Shown: positions 57,731 to 64,000 of the stretch, piece by piece | Numbering within the stretch: the stretch's first letter is position 1 | Layout of the letters: the number at the start of each line of letters is the position of its first letter | NCBI RefSeq assembly: GCF_035325925.1 | Contig: NZ_DAOKZA010000007.1 | Span: forward strand, 40,442 to 104,441 | Reading direction: 5' to 3' | From: Calidifontimicrobium sp035325925 | Lineage (GTDB): Bacteria > Pseudomonadota > Gammaproteobacteria > Burkholderiales > Burkholderiaceae_C | DNA: 64,000 bases | The notes under the pieces: generated by a model | Databases searched by the model: none | The model's input: only the letters and a program-made list of their open reading frames with translations | Told to the model about the DNA's origin: nothing | Program-made: the position numbers and the translations under genes

Positions 57731-59167
57731 TCAGCACTCCTTTCGCAGGTAGTCCATGTCGGCGGGAGACAGCGGTTCACCGAGCTGCGCCCGGATCAGC
57801 AATGCGACGCAACGCTCCGAGCCCGCCGCCGGGCGGGCGCCGCCGGCCACCGCCTTCGCCGGCGAGGCCGCTGGTGGTGACTCGGTCGATGCCGGCTTCG
57901 GTCGACTGCGTTCGACACGCGCAGCCACCGTGGGCGTCGGCCCCTCGGGCTTGGCAGGCGTCGGCTTCGCGTCGACCCGTGGCTTGGGCTTCGTCCCGGC
58001 GTCCTCGCGCGGCACCGCGGCCACCGCAGGCGGGCTGGTCGGCGACGCACTCGCCGGTGCCGCCGTCGGGCGTGTCGGCGGCGGCGTCGGCTCCACGGCC
58101 GCGGCCTTCGCCGGCTCGTTCGCTTCGGCAGGCGCGGGCGACGGCGCGGGGGTTTCGGCACGCGTGGGTGCCGTGGCAGGCGTCGTGGCGGGTGCCGAGA
58201 CAGCCACGCCCGACGCCTGTTCGAGCCGCCGCGACAGCTGGCGCAGCTGTTCCTCGAGCTGCTTCTGTTCGCGCTCGCGCTGGTCGAGCAAGTCCTGCAG
58301 GCGCGCCAGGTCCAGGCGGCGGCCGACTTCGTCGTCGGCGCGCGGCCGGGGATTGAAGCTGAAGTTGGCGGTCAGCGACGTGTTGACCCACGGCACCTGG
58401 CGCTGGTTGGTGTCACGCAGCACCTTGACGCGCACCTGCTTGAACATCTGCTCGACCTCGATGCCCTCGACGAGCATCTCCTTGACGAGGTGCCGCGTGT
58501 ACACGCTATTCGTTCCCGGCGGGCCGTCCTCGGCCGTCGCGCCGGGAGCCGACGAGTACGCGATCAGCGCGCCTCGTGCGGCCATCTCGGCCAGCCCGGT
58601 GGAGGCGCGCACCGTGCGGGTCTTGCCGCCGAAGGGGTTGTCGCGGCAGGCGTCGAGGATGACGATGCGCACCTGCGCGCGCGCGCGCTCCAGCCGGCTG
58701 ACGAGCAGTTCGTCGATGTCGACACCCTCGTCCTTGACCTCGTCCTCGTCCCGCAGGTTCAGGTCCACCGGCAGCAGGAAGTTGCGGCCGTCGATCTGCA
58801 CGCCATGTCCCGCGTAATAGAACACCGCCACCGCGCCTTCGGACTGCAGGCGGCGCGAGAAGTCGCGCAGCACGCGCCGGAACTCCTTCATCGGCAGGTT
58901 CACGTGCTCGGTGACCTCGAACCCGAGGCGCCGCAGCGTCGACGCGACGACGCGCGCGTCGTTCTCGGGGTTGTTCAGCGGCGACGCGGGGTAGCGCGCA
59001 TTGCCGACAACCAGCGCGAGCTTCTTCTCCGCCGCCGGCGCCGCCTGCGCGGCCAGTGCGGGCAGTGCCGCGGCCAGCCAGACGCAGCAGGCGCCGAGCA
59101 ACGCGAGCCAGCGCCACGTCCGCTGCAGGACGATGCGCCGCGGGCTCGCAGGCCATGACCCATTCAT
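57731..59167 (-). CDS. Caspase-family protein with coiled-coil and proline-rich tail
   Basis: A 478-residue exported caspase-like protein. The signal peptide ends near residue 40. The fold begins Leu-Ala-Leu-Val-Val-Gly-Asn-Ala-Arg-Tyr; the dyad is His121 in Tyr-Ala-Gly-His-Gly and Cys174 in Leu-Asp-Ala-Cys-Arg-Asp-Asn. A short coiled coil (about 285-320) and a Pro/Ala/Lys-rich region follow, ending in a small conserved unit with Leu-Ile-Arg-Ala-Gln-Leu-Gly and a final Arg-Lys-Glu-Cys. It is paired with an OmpA-domain lipoprotein. No TTGAACC-type site precedes it, so its control differs from the sigma operon. Confidence 0.88.
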   Translation of the reverse strand: MNGSWPASPRRIVLQRTWRWLALLGACCVWLAAALPALAAQAAPAAEKKLALVVGNARYPASPLNNPENDARVVASTLRRLGFEVTEHVNLPMKEFRRVLRDFSRRLQSEGAVAVFYYAGHGVQIDGRNFLLPVDLNLRDEDEVKDEGVDIDELLVSRLERARAQVRIVILDACRDNPFGGKTRTVRASTGLAEMAARGALIAYSSAPGATAEDGPPGTNSVYTRHLVKEMLVEGIEVEQMFKQVRVKVLRDTNQRQVPWVNTSLTANFSFNPRPRADDEVGRRLDLARLQDLLDQREREQKQLEEQLRQLSRRLEQASGVAVSAPATTPATAPTRAETPAPSPAPAEANEPAKAAAVEPTPPPTRPTAAPASASPTSPPAVAAVPREDAGTKPKPRVDAKPTPAKPEGPTPTVAARVERSRPKPASTESPPAASPAKAVAGGARPAAGSERCVALLIRAQLGEPLSPADMDYLRKEC

Positions 59168-59297
59168 CGATGCATCGATCGCGCGCGACGACCCCACGCT
59201 GACGAGACTTGCCCAATGCTAAACCCGCGCCCGCGCGAGGTCGATAGACAACGCCGCCGCGGCGGTGCGCCGCGGTCGGCTCGGCGCAGGGCGCTCC

Positions 59298-59303
59298 TAT
59301 AAT
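59298..59303 (+). promoter_or_regulatory. -10 box TATAAT upstream of cytochrome gene
   Basis: A perfect TATAAT lies 81 bases upstream of the cytochrome ATG. The -35 region is not convincing. This is a rare consensus-like box in such G+C-rich DNA and fits a constitutive promoter. Confidence 0.55.
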
Positions 59304-59383
59304 CGCGCGCTTTGACCACGCCCGAACGTCGGGAATCGCCTGCGGCGCGTCACCGCGCACGTCCACCAGACGACTGAGGTTTC

Positions 59384-59923
59384 ATGAGCCACGCCAACGA
59401 CCACGACGACAGCGCCCACGAGGGCCCGATCAAGACCCCGCGGCAGCTGATCTGGGCGGTGGTGTTCGCGTTCCTGGTGCCGATCCTGCTGATCGTGCTG
59501 CTCGTCAACTTCGTCGCCAGCGACGACAAGCCCGCCGCGGGCACCGACGCGCTGGGCGCCGAGGCGGTCGCGCGTCGCATCCAGCCGGTCGGCGCGATCG
59601 AACTGCGCGACGCCTCTGGCCCGGCCGTCGTGCGCACCGGCGAGCAGGTCTACAACGCCGCGTGCGCCGCGTGCCACGCCGCCGGCGTCGCCGGGGCACC
59701 GAAGCTCGGCGACAACGGCGCGTGGGCGCCGCGTATCGCCACCGGCTTCGACGCACTGCTCAACTCGGCGCTCAAGGGCAAGGGCGCGATGGGCCCCCAG
59801 GGCGGCGGCGAGTACAGCGACTACGAAGTCGGCCGCGCGGTGGTCTACATGGCCAACGGTGCCGGCGGCAAGCTGCCCGAGCCGCCCGCGCCGGCGGGCG
59901 ACGCCGATAAGGCGGCGCAGTGA
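59384..59923 (+). CDS. Membrane-anchored cytochrome c5-type protein
   Basis: A 179-residue protein. The N-terminus is hydrophilic, a membrane anchor lies at about residues 22-45, and a periplasmic cytochrome c domain follows with the heme motif Cys-Ala-Ala-Cys-His at about residues 93-97. A later Met (Lys-Gly-Lys-Gly-Ala-Met) is the likely sixth heme ligand. It would carry electrons in the respiratory chain towards terminal oxidases. It converges with the gene at 59966-60508. Confidence 0.92.
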   Translation: MSHANDHDDSAHEGPIKTPRQLIWAVVFAFLVPILLIVLLVNFVASDDKPAAGTDALGAEAVARRIQPVGAIELRDASGPAVVRTGEQVYNAACAACHAAGVAGAPKLGDNGAWAPRIATGFDALLNSALKGKGAMGPQGGGEYSDYEVGRAVVYMANGAGGKLPEPPAPAGDADKAAQ

Positions 59924-59965
59924 CTCCCAGGCGCAGACGGCGCTGACGCTGCCACCGCCGTCGAC

Positions 59966-60508
59966 TCAAACCCGCGCGTCGGCCTGCGGACTCTGGCGGT
60001 AGCCGAAGCGCGCCGGCATCGCGTCGAACGGCATCGTCTGCGGCGCCGGCCACCGACCGGCCTCGATCGCCTGCGCCGCCAGCGCCACGTCCAGCGTGTG
60101 CACGATGCCGAAACCCGCCGCGGCGACGGCGAACAGCCGACCCTGCTCGTCGAGCCAGGTCGCGCTCACTTTGCCCGCCGGCGCGCCGGTGTGCGACTCG
60201 GCGGCGATGCGGCCGCCGCAATCGACCAGGCGCCACACCCAGGGCGCCGCCTCGAGTTCGACGTAGACGCGCTGCGGGCCGTTCTGGAAGTACCAGGCGC
60301 CGTCGGCGTCGGCGGCGTAGTTGCGTGCGATGAACGCGGCAAGGCGTTCGTGCTCGACGCGGCTGCCGCGTGAGGCCGGGAACGGCCCCGCGGCCTGCGT
60401 CGCCGCGTCGCGCAGCCACCAGTGCCCGCGCGCGTCGAGTCCGAGCCAGCCGCGCACGTGCGGCACGTTCGGCCACTTGCGCAGCGCCGCTTCGACGATC
60501 GCGTCCAT
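59966..60508 (-). CDS. Conserved hypothetical protein (DUF2946-type, family name uncertain)
   Basis: A 180-residue soluble protein. It opens Met-Asp-Ala-Ile-Val and contains Lys-Trp-Pro-Asn-Val-Pro and Gly-Trp-Leu-Gly-Leu-Asp-Ala-Arg-Gly. It is a widespread betaproteobacterial family of about this length; I recall it annotated as DUF2946, but I am unsure of the number. No enzymatic motif is visible. It starts 14 bases after the YheT-like stop and is probably in one transcript with it. Confidence 0.75.
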   Translation of the reverse strand: MDAIVEAALRKWPNVPHVRGWLGLDARGHWWLRDAATQAAGPFPASRGSRVEHERLAAFIARNYAADADGAWYFQNGPQRVYVELEAAPWVWRLVDCGGRIAAESHTGAPAGKVSATWLDEQGRLFAVAAAGFGIVHTLDVALAAQAIEAGRWPAPQTMPFDAMPARFGYRQSPQADARV

Positions 60509-60522
60509 GCCCCGAGTGTGCG

Positions 60523-61488
60523 TCAACCTTGCCGGCACATCCACGCCATCACCGCCGCGGGCAGCGCCAACACGTGGCCGGGCGGTGCGCCCGCCGGGAA
60601 CCCGACGTGGCCGCCGTGCGCCGGCTGCCACAGCGTCACCCGGGGGCCGACCTCGTGCGCGCGCGGCAGGCTGGCCGCCGGCACGAACGGGTCGTTGCGC
60701 GCGTTGAGCACCAGCGCGGGGATGCGGATGCGCCGCAGGTGCGGCTTGGCCGATGCGCGCGCCCAGTAGTCGTCGGCGTCGCGGAAGCCGTGCACCGGCG
60801 CCGTGAACGCATCGTCGAACGCGTACAGCGTGCGCGCGGCGAGCATCCGCTCGCGGTCGAACAGGCCCGGGTGCTGCGCCCACTTGGCCAACGCCTTGGG
60901 TTTCATCGTGCGCAGGAAGTGCGGCGTGTAGCTCAGGCGGTTGAAGCCGCGGCCGATCGCGTGGCCGCCGGCGGTCAGGTCGACCGGCGACGACACCGCG
61001 GCCACCGCGCGCACGGTCGCTGCCGCGCTGTCGCCGGCCTCCTCGGCCCAGCGCAACAGCGCGTTGCCGCCCAGCGAGACCCCCACTGCATACAGCGCCC
61101 GGCCGTGGCACTCGCGCAGTCGCGCGACGATCCAGCCGACTTCCTCGAAGTCGCCCGAGTGGTAGGCGCGCGGCGACAGGTTGATCTCGCCCGAGCAGCC
61201 GCGAAAGTGCGGCACCGCGTAGTGCCACCCTGCGGCGCGCGCCCAGTCGGCGAAGGCCAGCGCGTAGGCGCTGCGCGACGAGCCCTCGAGGCCGTGGAAC
61301 AGCACGAGCAGCGGCGCGCCCGGATCGGCGGCGTCCTGGAAGTCGACGTCGACGAAGTCACCGTCGGGTGCGGTCCAGCGTTCGCGCCGGTAGGCCGGCG
61401 GCGTGCCGCGGTGGCGGCGTGCGAACAGCGCCGGCCAGATCGTCTGCAAGTGGCCGCCGGGCAGCCAGCGCGGTGCGCGGTACTGCAT
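60523..61488 (-). CDS. YheT-like alpha/beta hydrolase
   Basis: A 321-residue alpha/beta-hydrolase. The N-terminal Pro-Gly-Gly-His-Leu-Gln-Thr-Ile-Trp-Pro is a signature of the YheT/ABHD group. Leu-Val-Leu-Phe-His-Gly-Leu-Glu-Gly-Ser holds the oxyanion site, Gly-Val-Ser-Leu-Gly-Gly-Asn the nucleophile Ser, and Pro-Ala-His-Gly-Gly-His the late His. The substrate is unknown. The ATG at 61488 is chosen at the conserved start; the longer frame upstream runs antisense to real genes. Confidence 0.9.
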   Translation of the reverse strand: MQYRAPRWLPGGHLQTIWPALFARRHRGTPPAYRRERWTAPDGDFVDVDFQDAADPGAPLLVLFHGLEGSSRSAYALAFADWARAAGWHYAVPHFRGCSGEINLSPRAYHSGDFEEVGWIVARLRECHGRALYAVGVSLGGNALLRWAEEAGDSAAATVRAVAAVSSPVDLTAGGHAIGRGFNRLSYTPHFLRTMKPKALAKWAQHPGLFDRERMLAARTLYAFDDAFTAPVHGFRDADDYWARASAKPHLRRIRIPALVLNARNDPFVPAASLPRAHEVGPRVTLWQPAHGGHVGFPAGAPPGHVLALPAAVMAWMCRQG

Positions 61489-61499
61489 CGCACGCCCGC

Positions 61500-61949
61500 T
61501 CAGTGCAGGATCGACGGCGTCTCGGCGATCTCGGGCGGCTCGCGCGGCGAGCCGGGACTGGCGTGGTGCGCGACCAGCCGCCAGCCCTGCGCCGAGTGCA
61601 CGTAGACGTTGGTCGCCAGCACCCACGCCGTCTGCGCGCCCTCGGGCCCGGGCACCTCGATGCGCTCGACGACGCTGTGCACCGCGCCGCCGGCGGCGTG
61701 CACGCGGCGGACCTTGTCGGCGTGAACGGCGATCGCACCGTTGGCGAAAATCGCCTCGAACGTGGCTCGGATCGCGTCGGCGCCGACCACGCGCGGGCCC
61801 CCCGGGTGCACACAGAAGATCTCCTCGTCGTCGGCCCACAGCGCCATCAGCCGCTCCAGGTCGGCCTCGCGCAGCGCCTCGTAGAACTGCGCCTCGATGT
61901 CGTCGGGCGACGCCATCAGCGCGGCGGTCTCGGCCTTCGAGCGCGGCAT
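61500..61949 (-). CDS. SnoaL-like/NTF2-family protein
   Basis: A 149-residue alpha+beta barrel-type protein. It has Ile-Glu-Ala-Gln-Phe-Tyr-Glu-Ala-Leu, Met-Ala-Leu-Trp-Ala-Asp-Asp-Glu and Val-His-Pro-Gly-Gly-Pro-Arg, then a late Trp-Arg-Leu-Val-Ala-His-His. This is the pattern of the NTF2-like fold used by ketosteroid isomerase-like proteins. The substrate is not known. Nine bases separate it from purU, so the two are likely co-transcribed. Confidence 0.85.
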   Translation of the reverse strand: MPRSKAETAALMASPDDIEAQFYEALREADLERLMALWADDEEIFCVHPGGPRVVGADAIRATFEAIFANGAIAVHADKVRRVHAAGGAVHSVVERIEVPGPEGAQTAWVLATNVYVHSAQGWRLVAHHASPGSPREPPEIAETPSILH

Positions 61950-61958
61950 CGGGCGGGG

Positions 61959-62846
61959 TCAGCGGAACACGACCGTCTTGTGGCCGTTCATCAGCACGCG
62001 GCGCTCGACGTGCCAGCGCACCGCGCGCGCCAGCACGACACACTCGACGTCGCGCCCGACGGCGGTCAGGTCCTCGGCCGACAGCGAGTGGTCCACGCGC
62101 GCGACGTCCTGCTCGATGATCGGCCCCTCGTCGAGGTCGGCAGTGACGTAGTGCGCGGTCGCGCCGATCAGCTTGACGCCCCTCGCGTGCGCCTGCGCGT
62201 ACGGCCTGGCGCCCTTGAAGCTGGGCAGGAAGCTGTGGTGGATGTTGATCGCGCGACCCTTCAGCGCGTCGCAGAACGCGGGGCTGAGGATCTGCATGTA
62301 GCGCGCGAGCACGACCAGGTCGACGCCCGCGGCCTCGATCAGCGCACGCACCTGCGCCTCCTGCGCCGCCTTGACCCGCACCGCGTCGCCGTCCCCTGCG
62401 ATCGGCAGGTGGTGGAACGCGATGCCGTAGCTGTCGGCGAGTGCGGCGAAGGTCGTGTGGTTGCTGACGATCGCCGGGACGTCGACCGCGAGCTGGCCGC
62501 TCCTCCAGCGGAACAGCAGGTCGTTCAGGCAGTGGCCGTGCTGGCTGACCATCAGCAGCACGCGCGGGCGATGCGCCACGGCGTGGAAGCGCGCGTCCAT
62601 CGCGTACTGCTGGCGCACGTGCGCGAAAAGGCGCTCGAGCGTCGGCGCGTCGGCCAGGTGCGGCGGCGCCTCGAAGTGCACGCGCATGAAGAACAGGCCG
62701 GTGGCGTCGTCGCCGTCCAGGTCGCCGAACTGCTGCGAGTCGAGGATGTTGCAGCCGGCCTGGTACAGCAGGCCCGACACCGCGTAGACCACGCCCTTCG
62801 TGTCGGGGCAGGACAGGGTGAGGATGAACTCGTGCTCGCGCGCCAT
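61959..62846 (-). CDS. purU: Formyltetrahydrofolate deformylase PurU
   Basis: A 295-residue protein with an N-terminal ACT-like domain (Leu-Ser-Cys-Pro-Asp-Thr-Lys-Gly-Val-Val) and a formyltransferase-fold domain. The latter holds His-His-Leu-Pro, Leu-Ala-Arg-Tyr-Met-Gln-Ile-Leu-Ser and the catalytic Ile-Asn-Ile-His-His-Ser-Phe-Leu-Pro region. It hydrolyses 10-formyl-tetrahydrofolate to formate and tetrahydrofolate, balancing one-carbon pools and supplying formate for purine synthesis. Confidence 0.96.
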   Translation of the reverse strand: MAREHEFILTLSCPDTKGVVYAVSGLLYQAGCNILDSQQFGDLDGDDATGLFFMRVHFEAPPHLADAPTLERLFAHVRQQYAMDARFHAVAHRPRVLLMVSQHGHCLNDLLFRWRSGQLAVDVPAIVSNHTTFAALADSYGIAFHHLPIAGDGDAVRVKAAQEAQVRALIEAAGVDLVVLARYMQILSPAFCDALKGRAINIHHSFLPSFKGARPYAQAHARGVKLIGATAHYVTADLDEGPIIEQDVARVDHSLSAEDLTAVGRDVECVVLARAVRWHVERRVLMNGHKTVVFR

Positions 62847-62889
62847 CGGGGGCTTCGGGGGTCGGGCCGGCCGGCGGCGGCCAGCGGCG

Positions 62890-63099
62890 TCAGTGGTGCG
62901 CCGCGAGCTTCTCGCCCGCCTTCAAGCGGTACACCGTGCCGCAGTAGGGGCAGCGCCCCTCGCCGGTGGCGGCGACGTCGATGAACACGCGCGGGTGCCC
63001 GCTCCACAGCGGCATCTTCGGGTGCGGGCAGTGCGTCACGCCCGGGCCCATCAGTTCCTTGGCGGCCAGCTCGACGACGGCCTTCGGTTCGCTGCTCAT
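62890..63099 (-). CDS. Zinc-finger (CHCC-type) small protein
   Basis: A 69-residue protein. A possible zinc site is made of Cys-Pro-His-Pro and, about 25 residues later, Cys-Pro-Tyr-Cys-Gly-Thr with a Gly-His in between, the zf-CHCC pattern. The family resembles a mitochondrial complex I accessory subunit. In Burkholderiales it usually sits next to ilvE, as here. The start ATG at 63099 lies two bases after the ilvE stop. Its role is not known. Confidence 0.88.
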   Translation of the reverse strand: MSSEPKAVVELAAKELMGPGVTHCPHPKMPLWSGHPRVFIDVAATGEGRCPYCGTVYRLKAGEKLAAHH

Positions 63100-63101
63100 G
63101 C

Positions 63102-64000
63102 TCAGACCCTGGTCAGCCACTCGGCGTACTTCGGATTGCGGCCGTTGACGATGTCGAAGAACGCCGACTGGACCTTCTCGGTGATCGGCCCGCGCTCGCC
63201 GGCACCGATCTGCACGCGGTCGAGCTCGCGGATCGGCGTGACCTCGGCCGCGGTGCCGGTGAAGAAGGCCTCGTCGGCGATGTACACCTCGTCGCGCGTG
63301 ATGCGCTTCTCGACGAGCTTCAGCCCCAGGTCCTGGCAGATCGCGAAGATGGTGTCGCGGGTGATGCCGTTGAGCGCGCCTGCCGACAGGTCGGGGGTGT
63401 AGACCACGCCCTTCTTCACGACGAACAGGTTCTCGCCGGCGCCTTCGCTGACGAAGCCGGCGCTATCGAGCAGCATCGCCTCGTCGTAACCCTCGTCGGT
63501 GGCTTCCATGTTGGCCAGGATCGAGTTGGTGTAGTTGCTCACCGCCTTGGCCTGGGTCATCGTGATGTTGACGTGGTGACGCGTGTAGCTGCTGGTCTTC
63601 ACGCGGATGCCGCGCCTGAGCCCCTCCTCGCCGAGGTACGCGCCCCAGGCCCAGGCGGCGATCATCAGGTGGATCGTGTTGCCCTTCGGGCTGACGCCGA
63701 GCTTCTCGGAGCCGATCCAGGTCAGCGGGCGGATGTAGCAGCTCTCCAGCTTGTTGGCGCGCACCACCGCGCACTGCGCGTCCATCACCTGCTCGACCGT
63801 GTACGGGATCTTCATGCGCAGGATCTTGGCGCTGTTGAACAGCCGCTCGGTGTGCTCGCGCAGGCGGAAGACCGCGGTGCCGCCGACGGTGTTGTACGCG
63901 CGCACGCCCTCGAAGGCGCCGCAGCCGTAGTGCAGCGTGTGCGTGAGCACGTGGATCTTGGCGTCGCGCCAGTCCACCAGCTCGCCGTCCATCCAGATCT
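63102..64000 (-). CDS. ilvE: Branched-chain amino acid aminotransferase IlvE, 5' end outside window
   Basis: About 298 residues of a class IV aminotransferase. Recognisable parts include Leu-Thr-His-Thr-Leu-His-Tyr-Gly, Tyr-Ile-Arg-Pro-Leu, and Gln-Ala-Lys-Ala-Val-Ser-Asn-Tyr, whose Lys would bind PLP, then Ser-Glu-Gly-Ala-Gly-Glu-Asn-Leu-Phe. It catalyses the last transamination for Leu, Ile and Val. The frame is open to the right edge: Lys-Ile-Trp precedes the internal Met-Asp-Gly, so the true start lies beyond the window. It precedes the zinc-finger gene directly. Confidence 0.95.
   Translation of the reverse strand, partial: IWMDGELVDWRDAKIHVLTHTLHYGCGAFEGVRAYNTVGGTAVFRLREHTERLFNSAKILRMKIPYTVEQVMDAQCAVVRANKLESCYIRPLTWIGSEKLGVSPKGNTIHLMIAAWAWGAYLGEEGLRRGIRVKTSSYTRHHVNITMTQAKAVSNYTNSILANMEATDEGYDEAMLLDSAGFVSEGAGENLFVVKKGVVYTPDLSAGALNGITRDTIFAICQDLGLKLVEKRITRDEVYIADEAFFTGTAAEVTPIRELDRVQIGAGERGPITEKVQSAFFDIVNGRNPKYAEWLTRV

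Noticed and set aside
59168..59300. A TTGAACC-type promoter ahead of the long caspase gene
   Set aside because: The minus strand upstream of 59167 has no TTGAACC or GCAAC pair at the required spacing, so this caspase was left outside the proposed regulon.

Overview
The window is G+C-rich chromosomal DNA. Its gene families point to a betaproteobacterium of the order Burkholderiales, probably the Rubrivivax/Leptothrix/Ideonella side. The indicators are PurU, IlvE, the yejABE-type transporter, kdsD-kdsC-lptC, a NUDIX-MBL fusion and several caspase-family proteins. This is inference from family content; no rRNA or marker set allows a species call.

Layout. 1-17.7 kb holds housekeeping and envelope genes: a BepA-like protease, moaC, a LysR/methyltransferase divergent pair, an O-antigen ligase/PglL-like protein, a yejA-yejB-yejE peptide importer (no yejF here), a thioredoxin-domain protein, a YafJ-like amidotransferase and an M14 carboxypeptidase. 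17.7-24.3 kb has two tandem long-chain acyl-CoA ligases, an HDOD protein with a possible structured leader, and a GMC oxidoreductase. 24.5-32.6 kb has a glycine-rich RRM protein and a leftward chain kdsD-kdsC-lptC-SDR-YdjM-sbtA-sbtB with several start/stop overlaps, plus a divergent Kef-type antiporter.

32.65-41.78 kb is a 9.05-kb integrated element in the 3' end of tRNA-Arg(CCG), bounded by exact 50-bp repeats. It encodes a tyrosine integrase, two AlpA-like regulators, a PrimPol-type primase and an SF3-like ATPase. Beside these lies a 256-bp symmetric array of ten exact copies of TACGGGGTC, which looks like a replication origin. The gene set resembles a small phage satellite or PICI-like island without visible packaging genes. 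An IS5-family insertion (1184 bp, CTAG duplication) sits just upstream of an A+T-rich lipoprotein gene.

41.8-48.8 kb has dolP and a SIS-domain gene, a decayed caspase gene, the NUDIX-MBL fusion, a thiolase and a CaiB/BaiF CoA-transferase. 48.9-59.2 kb is the most unusual native region: an ECF sigma factor, its anti-sigma factor and a caspase; a secreted protein with five 34-residue repeats; a small Cys protein; a CsgG-like/DUF4384 lipoprotein; OmpA-type proteins; and a second caspase. Three promoter-like sites, TTGAACC-N15-GCAAC with identical spacing, precede the sigma operon, the repeat-protein operon and the ompA-like gene. I infer a self-regulated surface-fibre or envelope system linked to caspase-like proteases.

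59.3-64 kb returns to housekeeping genes: cytochrome c5, a YheT-like hydrolase, purU, a zinc-finger protein and the 3' part of ilvE.
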